Assembly: GCA_026168455.1 (NCBI GenBank)
Contig: JANSJX010000047.1
Location: 62,001 to 126,000 of the forward strand
Direction of reading: 5' to 3'
Length of the DNA: 64,000 bases
Source of the DNA: Theocolax elegans
Lineage: Eukaryota; Arthropoda; Insecta; Hymenoptera; Cerocephalidae
The notes beneath the pieces were generated by a model. That model was not told the origin of the DNA, did no database searches, and saw only the letters and a program-made list of their open reading frames with translations. Positions within the stretch are counted from its first letter, which is position 1. Every line of letters starts with the position of its first letter. Below, in pieces: positions 22,615-34,213 of the stretch. Both the position numbers and the translations under genes were made by a program.

Positions 22615-22896
22615 CTATACCTTTATTGAAACAATCATTTGTTACACCAGCATTTTACAATTTTGCATATATATATATATATCTAAATATAATTACTCAC
22701 TATTTTGTCAAATTAATGCACATATGTGGCTTTTCTCATAATTTCCATAGTATCTCTAATGTGTCGCTCTATAATCAAAAGCAAAAGCAAGTAGCAAAAC
22801 ATCAGTGTTAAAATTTGCACAAAGATTGAGGTTATGTAACTTATTTTACCTTTCTTCTCTGAATCGTACTTATATAACATCATAGAATTTATTTAA

Positions 22897-22929
<33 letters not shown>

Positions 22930-23577
22930 AAATAGAACACACAACACCAATTAAGCAAAAAGCAGTCAATATCAATAAAATTTATCAGAAAACAAAATTT
23001 GCTAGTCATTATCACAGATAGTTGGTAAAGCTATAATTCAAATTTTTGCGACCCGTCATTATACACTTGTAGTGTGTGTCAATTTGACCGTATTCATGAC
23101 ATAGACGTGTAGCAAAAACTTGAATATTAATAAATCCTATACGAAATGTAATATCATTAATTAACATCAAACTTAAGTCAATAATATTAAAAAAAATTCT
23201 TTTATAAATACCACTAAAAAAATAATTAATGAACACGTAACCATATAAATATTATTATTTGTACTTTAATATTTCTATAATTTAAAGTTATATTAACATT
23301 GATTCATTCATTATTGTCAATTACTGTTAAAAATTTTTTCTTAAAAATTAATAATAATTCAGTCTATATTTATTGCACTTTGTTAAAATATATTTACCAT
23401 TTACAAATTAAAAATTAAATTTTGATTTTTTCCCAATTTCAAATTTATGCGCGTATTAATCAGTAATCGATTACAGCGCTGATTATAATACTTGTAATTA
23501 AATTTGAACTAATTGATCTACCATCTGTAGATAACTAGCATTATTTTTGAATTACGTTCAAGAAAGAAAGGAAATTA
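22615..23577. other. 3' noncoding region of Penelope-like element
   Basis: AT-rich, with a TA run (about 22668-22682) and a (TAAA)n run (22889-22927). A 74-codon minus frame at 23012-23236 has no recognisable motif. It lies between the GIY-YIG reading frame and the hammerhead-like motif. Confidence 0.5.
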
Positions 23578-24267
23578 TTACAATTTGGACCGTAATTTGA
23601 GTTGATTAACAATGTTATTGTAAAATTGGCTAAGATTTTTTGTATCATCTTTTATGGCATTCTTCTCTAATTTAATATGGGTCATCTCTGATATCAGTCT
23701 TTTTCCCCAAATTTTTTCTCTATCTAACACGTCTACATCTTTAAAATTAAATGTATGGTCATATTTTGTTATATGGTCATTTATAACATATTGCACACCC
23801 GACTTTTTACTATTAGATTCGTGTTCTTTTATTCTGCAATTTAATTGCCTTTTTGTCTCTCCTATATATGCTGCGTCACAATCATTACACTTAATTCTGT
23901 ATACTACATTTGTTTCACAAAGTTTGTCTAATTTTTCCTTGCCTCTAACAATAACATTACTTAATCCATTATAAATTTTAGGAACAACCCTAATACCCTT
24001 CTGTTTCATAAAACCAGACACATTATTATAAAAATTTGGAACATATGGAACGCTTAAAGTTGCAAAGTATCTATTTTGTTTATTTTGTTGAATATTATTG
24101 CTATTAGTTCTATATTTTATTTTTTCCATTCTTTTTCTTATATTATGATTAATAAATTTAATTGGGTACTCATTATTAACTAAAAACTCTTTAACTATTT
24201 TTAAGTTGGTGTTATGCAACTTCTGGTTTGACAATAAGATTGCCTTATCTACCAACGTATATATCAT
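23578..24267 (-). pseudogene. Penelope-like element, GIY-YIG endonuclease part
   Basis: A 229-codon minus-strand frame. The first third matches the region linking reverse transcriptase and nuclease (VKEFLVNNEYP, GFMKQKGIRVVP). From about residue 125 it reads CETNVVYRIKCNDC-AAYIGET-RQLNCRIKEH, the GIY-YIG nuclease core with the Cys residues typical of Penelope-like elements. In the family this nuclease makes the target-site nick for insertion. The frame is open to a natural-looking stop, but the upstream RT is frameshifted and 5'-truncated, so the protein cannot be made whole. Confidence 0.88.
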
Positions 24268-24830
24268 AGCTCGTTTTTGTTCAATAGGGTGACTGGATAA
24301 AAAATGTAAAAATCTACCTGAAATTGTTTCTTTCCTATACCAATTCGTGATTATTTTTTTACTATGATTATTTCTAATTAAAGATAACTCTAAAAAGTTT
24401 ATAGCACCATTTTTTTCTTTTTCATGAGTAAATTGTAATCGTGCGTTATAATTATTGAATACCTCTAATACTTATTAGTTATCTTATTTTCAGGAATGCA
24501 CATTATTGTGTCATCTACATATCTGTAGTAAAACACCGGTATAAAATCTAAATTATTTAAGCACTCCTGTTCTAAATCTGTCATTACCAAATCTGCAAAA
24601 GTTGGGCTTATCGGACTACCCATGGGAGAGCCAAAAATTTGTCTATAATATTTTTTATCCCAAGAAAAATACGTATTACGTAGCAAAAATTTTACGAAGG
24701 TACTCCATTTACTATCCCACCAAAATCTTAGTTTAATCTGGACTGATTCATTGGGAACAGAATTTGGGTTTTTCATGTATTCAACCATCTCTTTAGAGAG
24801 TTGGTACATATTGTTGTATCAGCAGAATCG
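24268..24830 (-). pseudogene. Penelope-like element, reverse transcriptase part
   Basis: Minus-strand frame 24809-24465 encodes RT palm motifs: FGSPMGSPISPTFADLVM and FYYRYVDDTIMCIP, where YVDD is the catalytic pair. After a frameshift at about 24465 the reading continues through LQFTHEKE, INFLELSLI and NWYRKE, the thumb of Penelope-type RTs, directly into the GIY-YIG frame. Fingers and N-terminus are missing beyond about 24830. Penelope-like RTs prime cDNA synthesis at the nicked target. This copy is truncated and frameshifted. Confidence 0.88.
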
Positions 24831-25106
24831 TACTTGAAGGATGAAGTGGACGGAATATTCAGGGTAGTCTCTGCATCAAGCAACTGGTCAATCGATTGTT
24901 CAACCTGGTTAGGACTCGTCCCTCTCTGGGAGCTTCATGCGGGATTGTCTTCCCTCGCGATTGGTTGATAGGATGATATCCTCGGTTCGAGGGAATGCAA
25001 ATGTATAAGATTTTATGAATGGTGGTGTTACGTCTAAGGGTGACTAAGTAACTAATCTCGCTTTTTAGCCAAAAAATTAATATTAGTGCTAGGGCCAGGT
25101 CAAATA
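24831..25106. other. Unclassified sequence between Penelope-like and LINE fragments
   Basis: A moderately GC-rich 275-bp stretch (CTCGTCCCTCTCTGGGAGC, CCTCGCGATTGG) with no frame. It could be a remnant of another element; I see no boundary signal. Confidence 0.4.
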
Positions 25107-26545
25107 TAGAAAGTTTAAAATGGAACTATAATATAAAAGATTATTAATAATTCATATATAATTTATAGAATTATTAATTACTCTATGCCTTATTTAAGGT
25201 CAGTTATAAATATTAGTAAATTTGACTAGAGCAATCTGTACCAAAGGTTCTCGCTTGATCTTGGTTAGTTATTAGTTTTCATACTTAGTGATTCTTATTT
25301 GTACCTTTCGGTCCTCACTTGACAATTACACTTAGTACGTGCATCGGGTGCATTATTCAGTCGCGATTCAAGATAGCAATTTTTTGCAGTATCAAGTTTA
25401 TTGCTTACTACTCTACGCAGATTCCTATAATGATTGATACACACGGGTAATTGTGTACGACAGGCCACCTTGTACGCCTTATCTCGAGCACGCAGCAATA
25501 TACGAAAATCATGAGAAATCCAGGGTTTGTGCTTGGGTTTGATCAATGCAGTTTTTAAAGGACACAAAACCTCGAAAGACTGTAAAATTGCACCATTCAA
25601 TTAACTTATTTCCTTATTTAAATCTACATTGCGAAAATTATTAATACTAAAAGAACTATTTACAAAAAGGTGTGTAGTATTACAACTATTTGTTGATGTC
25701 GAACGGACAGGGGTATTAGCATTGATCCTAGTCTCAAAAAGTTCCCGGAATAGCTGAAGATCGAAATTTGTGAAATCTCTATAAGAGAAAGTTTTAGGCG
25801 GCTGGGTTAATTTAAAAAGTCTATATTTGATTTCAATAAAATCATGTCCAGCACTAAAGGGAGATTGTGACTTTTGATAAACAACTACTTTATTTAGATC
25901 ATTAACAATAAATAAATCAAGCCATGTATGTGAAATCGATCCATCGGTGCTAGACATTGCATGGTGAGTTGGTTCAGAAGGCACAACTGAGAGAGAGGTG
26001 GATTCAAGAATATTAGAAAGAACTTGGACTCGGTATTAACAGTAGCCATATTAATATTAAAATCGCCTGTAATGATACAGTGATCATATAATGAAATAAT
26101 ATCCAAAAGTTCATTAAAATATTCAGTGGGGTATGGTGCTTTCGGTCTTCGATAAAGAACAGAGAATAATATTTTAGTATTACTATTAGCAGCAGTAATT
26201 TCGAGGACAAGGTATTCTGGGGTATTATCAAATTCCTCATTGGACTGTCTTAGGATCTTGACTTGGTAAGAATTTCTAACATAAACCCCAACTCCACCCC
26301 CATCTTTCCCCATTCTGTCTAGCCGATAAAGAGTGAAATCATCAAGTGAAACAAATGCATTATTATCCTCTGACTTAAGAAAAGTTTCCGAAACAGCAAT
26401 TATGTCATAAAAATTGCTACGACAGTGTGCTTCAATTAAACTAAAGTTAGTCTTAAGCCTATTGATATTAATGTGACCGATAGATAGATATTTATCGTTA
26501 ATCTGCTCTAAAGAACCCGTCCGTTTGGTAAAATCTCATTGTTGA
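25107..26545 (-). pseudogene. CR1/L2-like LINE ORF2, endonuclease part only
   Basis: Minus-strand frames from about 26495, 26313-25894, 25984-25601 and 25600-25295 form the apurinic-type endonuclease of a non-LTR element. Visible are GHININRL, VSETF (catalytic Glu), GGGVGVYVRN, TGDFNIN (Asp-Asn pair), LDLFIVND and AGHDFIEI (catalytic His). A post-endonuclease linker follows with KPWISHDFRILLRARDKAY. The frame is shifted at about 25970. The reverse transcriptase is missing: after KCNCQVRTERYK the reading stops and a noncoding tail (25107-25294) begins. A second copy with the same truncation sits at 30197-31026, so the deletion predates the duplication. Its ORF1 lies at 32580-33524, beyond the palindromic insertion. 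Confidence 0.8.
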
Positions 26546-26840
26546 TTGTTATAATTAGTCGATAATGGAGTTACACTAGAGCGAGTGTGAATTGCGGGTA
26601 GAGCATTCAGCTCATTTATATCTCCCCTGTCAAAAATATACAGCTGTAAAAATAACTGGAAATACAGGTGTAAATCCATGTAATAATACAGCTGTATTGG
26701 AGTGGATTTGCCTGGATTTATTAACTGGATTTACAGGTGTAAATCCATGTAATATTAAATGGATTTACAGGTGTAAATCATGTAATATTAAATGGATTTT
26801 TTAATTTTACAAATGTTTTTTTATTTAGATTAACATACAA

Positions 26841-28196
26841 CCCTGGTGGAAATACGAACAATTTTTTACCGATAAAATAGGAATTTTTTATACTGTACTA
26901 CCAATATTCTAGGTATAAAAAATATCTATTTTATTCCTATATGTGTAACGTTTTTTGGTCCCTAAATATAACATTAAATATGGTCTATTGGGATTCGGCA
27001 TTTTCTACCTATAAAGTAGTTATAAGTTTGATCTTATATTTTCAGGCTTATAAATTACTTAAACGTTATTACGTTATAGTCAGAAACAATATTTTATTAA
27101 TATACAATAGTTTACCTATCTCATAAATTGAGCAATCAGGATTTTTAAAGCATTTTTAAAGAATACAAAAATAATGCAGAAATTAAAAAGTATTTATATA
27201 TACATAACTCAAAAAAAATTTGAAAAGAATTTCTCTTTCGAAACCTTATTATTATTTTTAATTAACTTATATTTATTTTTATATTGTTTTAGTTTATATA
27301 TTTACACTAATTACATATATTTGACGCAGAAAAACGCTGAAAAAATTTTTGCCCTAACCGGGAATCGAACCCCGCAACGCACGCACCAAACGCAAACGCT
27401 CTATCCACTAAGCTAACGCAACGCTTACATATGCAAATGTTTGGAACTTGTATATACAGATCATCCATGTATTAATATCTTAATAATTGTTATTTATTCT
27501 TTGATCTATATATATATATAAGATGTTAGGCCGTAATTAACTAATTATAATAGTGATGGTCTTAACGATATCTACCAAAGAGATATCTTCTTCATTTTTT
27601 CTATATTATTATAATTTCTTAAAAGCATATGAATACTTTATAATACTTATTTATACCGTAAAACATAATATATTATTTTGCTACTATATGTAAAAGGGCA
27701 TTCTTCTAATATAAATTTATTTAAAATAAATAAATAAATAATACTATTTTAAATTCAAACTATTTATTTAAAAATAATATAGAAAGTTTCTAGGTATTTA
27801 ATAGTTCTATTTTTAAGCTATTATTTATACCTAGTTTCTACCTATTAAAAATAGTGTTTGTATATATAAGAAAAAATTTTAACAATTTATTTAAGTAAAT
27901 AATTATACATTAAATGTATATTGACAATACATATTTTTAATTTTTTGAACTTTAAAAATTAAATTTTAGGTTATTTTTACAAATATTTTTTATAGCTTTT
28001 TTATAGATATAAAAACGAGTGCTAAATTTAATAGCATATTTTGTGTCTATTTTTCGGCTATTTAATATAGTATAATTATTTTATACCAATAAAATAGGTA
28101 TTTAATCGACATTTTCTACAAAATATTATGATTTCTATATTTTATACCTATAAACTACTTTGGCGACTATAAAATATTTTTGAATTTCCACCAGGG
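26841..28196. mobile_element. CCCTGGTGGAAAT-ended element, left copy
   Basis: Starts CCCTGGTGGAAATACG and ends GAATTTCCACCAGGG, 1,356 bp, with further internal inverted words (ACCGATAAAATAGG near the left end; ACCAATAAAATAGGTATTTA near the right). It has no transposase. It carries a tRNA-like unit at 27351-27424 and is inserted in the CCCTGT-ended element. Confidence 0.78.
27351..27424 (-). ncRNA. tRNA-like Pol III unit, left copy
   Basis: Minus orientation: D-arm and A-box TAGCTTAGTGGATAGAGC, B-box GGGTTCGATTCCC, 74 bases in all. The 3' end TTAGGGC does not pair with the 5' end, so there is no acceptor stem. A run of six T follows within about ten bases. It is tRNA-derived but not a plausible working tRNA. 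Confidence 0.65.
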
Positions 28197-28518
28197 AACC
28201 TTTGATCGATTTTAAACGCAATTTAAAGCTATATTATTATTAAAAAAGTGCCCCATTCGATGAATTATATTTTTATATATATTTTAATTATTTATAGGTG
28301 TATTTAAAGCTGTATTTTAACAGGGATTTTTAGTTGAATAACTCATTCGTGCTTCTTAATGTATTTATACGGCTATATACACGTATTTGTTCAGTTATGT
28401 CAAAAATATACAGCTGTAAAAATAACTGGAAAAACGATTGTAAATCAATGTAATACATTTTTGAGTAGACATATATAAAAATTTTTTATTTAAAAGTAAT
28501 TACGTAACTTATAACTTA

Positions 28519-29084
28519 TATCCCTATCAGCACACAATGTCTTAAAAACGTTTAAATTACGTTGCGGCTAAAACCTTTAAACGTTAGAATTTAATACTTG
28601 AAAAACGTTTGAAGTACGTTTAAATTTGGTTAAAATGTCCTCTTTAATTTTACGAAAGTAATATTTTTTAACGTATTTCAAACGCATTTTTAACGTTGGA
28701 TAAACAAAATTATCCGATGTATATTATTATGGAGCATGCGCAGTTGTTACTTATCAATTGTAGCTATGCGCAAATGCTATTTTATATTTATTTATAAATA
28801 TAAATCATTTATATGTGCAAAAATGACAATTGCGCATAGCTACAATTGATAAGTAACAACTGCGCATGCTCCATAATAATATACATCGGATAATTTTGTT
28901 TATCCAACGTTAAAAATGCGTTTGAAATACGTTAAAAAATATTACTTTCGTAAAATTAAAGAGGACATTTTAACCAAATTTAAACGTACTTCAAACGTTT
29001 TTCAAGTATTAAATTCTAACGTTTAAAGGTTTTAGCCGCAACGTAATTTAAACGTTTTTAAGACATTGTGTGCTGATAGGGATA
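28519..29084. mobile_element. Palindromic element, TIR TATCCCTATCAGCACACAAT
   Basis: A 566-bp near-perfect palindrome centred at about 28802, starting TATCCCTATCAGCACAC and ending GTGTGCTGATAGGGATA, with repeated ACGTTT/AAACGT words. The loop is only a few tens of bases of AT-rich sequence (GCAAATGC region). It forms the centre of the much larger inverted structure from 26625 to 32579. Confidence 0.85.
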
Positions 29085-29606
29085 TAAGTTATAAGTTACG
29101 TAATTACTTTTAAATAAAAAATTTTTATATATGTCTACTCAAAAATGTATTACATTGATTTACAATCGTTTTTCCAGTTATTTTTACAGCTGTATATTTT
29201 GACATAACTGAACAAATACGTGTATATAGCCGTATAAATACATTAAGAAGCACGAATGAGTTATTCAACTAAAAATCCCTGTTAAAATACAGCTTTAAAT
29301 ACACCTATAAATAATTAAAATATATATAAAATATAATTCATCGAATGGGGCACTTTTTTAATAATAATATAGCTTTAAATTGCGTTTAAAATCGATCAAA
29401 GGTTCCCTGGTGGAAATTCAAAAATATTTATAGTCGCCAAAGTAGTTTATAGGTATAAAATATAGAAATCATAATATTTTGTAGAAAATGTCGATTAAAT
29501 ACCTATTTTATTGGTATAAAATAATTATACTATATTAAATAGCCAAAAATAGACACAAAATATGCTATTAAATTAGCACTCGTTTTTATATCTATAAAAA
29601 GCTATA

Positions 29607-30196
29607 AAGGTACCAGGTAAGTTGTTATATAATATTGAAATATGCTGGTAAGGTCATATAGCCGTTACTTGGCGTTATTGTGAAACGCCCTATTTAACCT
29701 TATATTTTTGTATGCTCTATAAGACAATAACTGTTAAAATCCCGATAGAAATCCACTTGTTAAGAATATATCATTTTGTATTACCTGAAATAGAACTATA
29801 GATAATTCATTCATGTTCGGGTTTTTCATTATAAAATACTATAAGCTTTAGATTGAAAAAGCATTGATATATAAGTACGTGTAAGATGGCAAATCCTTAT
29901 AATGCCCGGTAAATATAAATACAAAATATTTAAATATAAATGTGTACCCGATATACTCCGATAAACTATTTTATGCTCTTTTATGTTACACGTTTATTCT
30001 ATAAAACCTTATAAACAAATTTATTTTTATCGCATTTTATGAGGTGTTCATTATGAAGCCTATAGTTATAAGCTTATTCTTTCCGATTCGTATTAAATAA
30101 TGTATAGCATTCTATCGCAAACTCCGGGTGCAAAAGCCACATGAAGTACGATAAAAAATTTTTTTTTATAGTTTTATATGAGGTTTTTTCAACAGG
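29607..30196. other. Insert of unknown origin within the right arm
   Basis: About 590 bp of AT-rich noncoding sequence beginning GGTACCAGGTAAGTTG and ending TTTTCAACAGGG. It has no counterpart in the left arm and no recognisable element ends, and joins directly to the duplicated LINE fragment. Confidence 0.5.
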
Positions 30197-31026
30197 GAAG
30201 TTTAAAATGGAACTATAATATAAAAGATTATTAATAATTCATATATAATTTATAGAATTATTAATTACTCTATGCCTTATTTAAGGTCAGTTATAAATAT
30301 TAGTAAATTTGACTAGAGCAATCTGTACCAAAGGTTCTCGCTTGATCTTGGTTAGTTATTAGTTTTCATACAGTGATTCTTATTTGTACCTTTCGGTCCT
30401 CACTTGACAATTACACTTAGTACGTGCATCGGGTGCATTATTCAGTCGCGATTCAAGATAGCAATTTTTTGCAGTATCAAGTTTATTGCTTACTACTCTA
30501 CGCAGATTCCTATAATGATTGATACACACGGGTAATTGTGTACGACAGGCCACCTTGTACGCCTTATCTCGAGCACGCAGCAATATACGAAAATCATGAG
30601 AAATCCAGGGTTTGTGCTTGGGTTTGATCAATGCAGTTTTTAAAGGACACAAAACCTCGAAAGACTGTAAAATTGCACCATTCAATTAACTTATTTCCTT
30701 ATTTAAATCTACATTGCGAAAATTATTAATACTAAAAGAACTATTTACAAAAGGTGTGTAGTATTACAACTATTTGTTGATGTCGAACGGACAGGGGTAT
30801 TAGCATTGATCCTAGTCTCAAAAAGTTCCCGGAATAGCTGAAGATCGAAATTTGTGAAATCTCTATAAGAGAAAGTTTTAGGCGGCTGGGTTAATTTAAA
30901 AAGTCTATATTTGATTTCAATAAAATCATGTCCAGCACTAAAGGGAGATTGTGACTTTTGATAAACAACTACTTTATTTAGATCATTAACAATAAATAAA
31001 TCAAGCCATGTATGTGAAATCGATCC
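30197..31026 (-). pseudogene. Second copy of the LINE endonuclease fragment
   Basis: Almost identical to 25107-25944 and in the same orientation, including the noncoding tail, the truncation after KCNCQVRTERYK and the HTWLDLFIVND and AGHDFIEI motifs of the endonuclease. One copy differs by a 4-bp deletion near 30371 and by a base at about 30752. It starts abruptly within the endonuclease, where GAAATCGATCC meets sequence that also contains AAATCGATC. It encodes no complete protein. Confidence 0.85.
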
Positions 31027-31032
31027 AAGGTT

Positions 31033-32364
31033 CCCTGGTGGAAATTCAAAATATTTTATAGTCGCCAAAGTAGTTTATAGGTATAAAATATAGAAATCAT
31101 AATATTTTGTAGAAAATGTCGATTAAATACCTATTTTATTGGTATAAAATAATTATACTATATTAAATAGCCGAAAAATAGACACAAAATATGCTATTAA
31201 ATTAGCACTCGTTTTTATATCTATAAAAAAGCTATAAAAAATATTTGTAAAAATAACCTAAAATTTAATTTTTAAAGTTCAAAAATTAAAAATGTATTGT
31301 CAATATACATTTAATGTATAATTATTTACTTAAAAATTGTTAAAATTTTTTCTTATATACAAACACTATTTTTAATAGGTAGAAACTAGGTATAAATAAT
31401 AGCTTAAAAATAGAACTATTAAATACCTAGAAACTTTCTATTATTTTTAAATAAATAGTTTGAATTTAAAATAGTATTATTTATTTATTTATTTTAAATA
31501 AATTTATATTAGAAGAATGCCCTTTTACATATAGTAGCAAAATAATATATTATGTTTTACGGTATAATAGTATTATAAAAGTATCATATGTTTAAGAAAT
31601 TATATAATATAGAAAAAATGAAGAAGATATCTCTTTGGTAGATATCGTTAAGACCATCACTATTATAATTAGTTAATTACGGCCTAACATCTTATATATA
31701 TATATAGATCAAAGTAAATAACAATTATTAAGATATTAATACATGGATGATCTGTATATACAAGTTCCAAACATTTGCATATGTAAGCGTTGCGTTAGCT
31801 TAGTGGATAGAGCGTTTGCGTTTGGTGCGTGCGTTGCGGGGTTCGATTCCCGGTTAGGGCAAAAATTTTTTCAGCGTTTTTCTGCGTCAAATATAGTAAT
31901 TAGTGTAATATATAAACTAAAACAATATAAAAATAAATATAAGTTAATTAAAAATAATAAGGTTTCGAAAGAGAAATTCTTTTCAAATTTTTTTGAGTTA
32001 TGTAATATAAATACTTTTTAATTTCTGCATTATTTTTGTATTCTTTAAAAATGCTTTAAAAATCCTGATTGCTCAATTTATGAGATAGGTAAACTATTGT
32101 ATATTAATAAAATATTGTTTCTGACTATAACGTAATAACGTTTAAGTAATTTATAAGCCTGAAAAATATAAGATCAAACTTATAACTACTTTATAGGTAG
32201 AAAATGCCGAATCCCAATAGACCATATTTAATGTTATATTTAGGGACCAAAAAACGTTACACATATAGGAATAAAATAGATATTTTTTATACCTAGAATA
32301 TTGGTAGTACAGTATAAAAAATTCCTATTTTATCGGTAAAAAATTGTTCGTATTTCCACCAGGG
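31033..32364. mobile_element. CCCTGGTGGAAAT-ended element, inverted right copy
   Basis: Reverse-complement copy of 26841-28196, 1,332 bp, starting CCCTGGTGGAAATTC and ending TATTTCCACCAGGG. It holds the mirror tRNA-like unit at 31787-31860. It differs from the left copy by small indels only. Confidence 0.78.
31787..31860 (+). ncRNA. tRNA-like Pol III unit, right copy
   Basis: Mirror copy of the unit at 27351-27424: A-box region TAGCTTAGTGGATAGAGC, B-box GGGTTCGATTCCC and a T-run shortly downstream. It looks identical to the left copy over its full 74 bases. Confidence 0.65.
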
Positions 32365-32579
32365 TTGTATGTTAATCTAAATAAAAAAACATTTGTAAAA
32401 TTAAAAAATCCATTTAATATTACATGATTACACCTGTAAATCCATTTAATATTACATGGATTTACACCTGTAAATCCAGTTAATAAATCCAGGCAAATCC
32501 ACTCCAATACAGCTGTATTATTACATGGATTTACACCTGTATTTCCAGTTATTTTTACAGCTGTATATTTTTGACAGGG

Positions 32580-33524
32580 TCTGATAGGGATGAGAGGAGA
32601 GCGAACTGATTTCCGCATACACACCGTTAGATTTCGAACAACTGGTCGCATATACCCTTTGTTTTTAGCAATTATCCTAGCTTGTTTCTCTAGCACATAA
32701 ATATTCTGTGGCCATATAGGAGATAAGTAAATTTTGCGCGATCCTCCGTAACCGAAGATAGTTTGAGATGTATGATTTTTAAGTGCAGCAGATTTGGATA
32801 GAATAAGATCACGTACTGTGGGTGACGATGCTTTAATAATCAGTGACCAAGAAGAGTTTTCTATATCCGAGCGCTGAATAGTAGGCTGGGAAGAGGTACT
32901 ACTTTGATTAATTACCCACTCACGAGCAAAAATAAAATGATTTTGCAGTCCTGCAAGACCGAGCACACCTAACAAATAACTCATTATTTGACCGGGTTGT
33001 TCCTTAGTTTCCAAGGGCAGTCCATTGATTTTTATTTCACATGAATCAGTGAGTATCATATTATTAGACAAAGCATTAATATTATTTTTAACATCATTCA
33101 ATGTCGTGGTAAAAGAAGATTTTATATCTACAATCTCAGATTCGAGCGCAGAAACCCTAACTTTTATATCCTCAGTGAATTTGTTAAAATTTATTAAGTA
33201 ATCTTTAAACCACTTAGGAGAAGTGTCATCAGCCATTGTTATATTAACGGGTTCCTGAATAGAATTTGTTGAACTTAAATCGCAGTTAGTACTATTTGTC
33301 TCCTCAAATGAATGATTCATACGACTTAGCTTATTAATTTGGGAAATCGAAGGTCCAAACGGGGAAGCTTGTCGCTTTCCGAAATTAATATCAGAATTTC
33401 GTGGTGTACTACAAGGCGTGGGCCGTATTAGTTCACTAACAACATCGAATGAGTTGTCACCGAGTACGCAGCTCTCAGTATCGTTAGATAAGAGTAAATT
33501 AATATTTTTATTTTTACGAGGCAT
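32580..33524 (-). pseudogene. LINE ORF1 (gag-like), C-terminus replaced
   Basis: The minus-strand frame starts at 33524 with MPRKNKNINLLL. Its first ~315 residues are LINE ORF1-like: a Ser/Thr/Asn-rich N-terminus, a probable coiled coil (about residues 120-165, ESEIVDIKSSFTTTLNDVKN) and then a basic, RRM-like or nucleic-acid-binding region. The frame runs on to 32325, but the last ~85 residues are translated from the inserted CCCTGT-ended element and are not original. In such elements ORF1 binds the RNA template. It pairs with the endonuclease fragment at 25107-26545. Assignment rests on composition and position, not on a sharp motif. Confidence 0.55.
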
Positions 33525-34164
33525 AAATTTAGTCGAAGTTAAATCTTTAATATATGTGCATTAAAATTATTAGACTAAATGCACGTACTTTTACTCAATA
33601 GCCAGTCTTATAGACTTATCACACTAGTTTTAATTGTGGATAGAGTGAAAAAAAACGCGTAGCCACCTAGCGGTATATTCGTACATTACAATAATAAAAC
33701 ACGTGGCCACTTAAATAGCAAACCATAACCTAATCTATAAACTCGATTATTCTACTAACTATCAATATTACATATAATAAAACATTATTTTATAATTAAC
33801 TTCACACTATTAACGGCACTGTCACTAAGCAGTGGTCACTATACGTGTACACAAATGGTCACTTAACTATGATGGCACTGGCTTAGGCTGGGAGGTTGAC
33901 CACAATTGACCCGTCACTATTGTAGTCGGTTACAGCATGGCTGATGTCTTCAATATGGCTCGATCAGGAATGCCCACACGGTAATAATAATATCGGTCTC
34001 CACGGCTCAATGAATTAATAAAAAGCAAGGCTTTATATACGATAAAGAGCCACTGGAGAGCCTGCTTCCTGTAAGACAGTGTAAACTCCCAAAAAATGTT
34101 AGCAGATTAAAGAATAATACAGATATTGAAGGAGACGTCGGAGGCTACCGCTTACTACTCACCA

Positions 34165-34213
<49 letters not shown>

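Larger units (their letters stand above)
26625..28325. mobile_element. CCCTGT-ended element, left copy, with nested insert
   Basis: Left end CCCTGTCAAAAATATACAGC; right end GCTGTATTTTAACAGGG, its inverted relative. Without the nested 26841-28196 element it is only about 345 bp and noncoding, with repeated TGGATTTACAGGTGTAAATC words. It interrupts the LINE between its ORF1 and ORF2. An inverted second copy spans 29277-32579. Confidence 0.75.
29277..32579. mobile_element. CCCTGT-ended element, inverted right copy with insertions
   Basis: Begins CCCTGTTAAAATACAGC at 29277 and ends TATATTTTTGACAGGG at 32579. It mirrors 26625-28325 but is enlarged. It holds a truncated CCCTGGTGGAAAT element (29405-29606), an insertion (29607-31032) and then a complete inverted copy of that element (31033-32364). 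About 215 bp at 29393-29606 is repeated at 31018-31237. Confidence 0.75.

Noticed and set aside
32325..32580. Last 85 residues of the 399-codon LINE ORF1 frame
   Set aside because: They are translated from the inserted CCCTGT-ended element and also appear at 26592-26804 as an open frame in the other copy.
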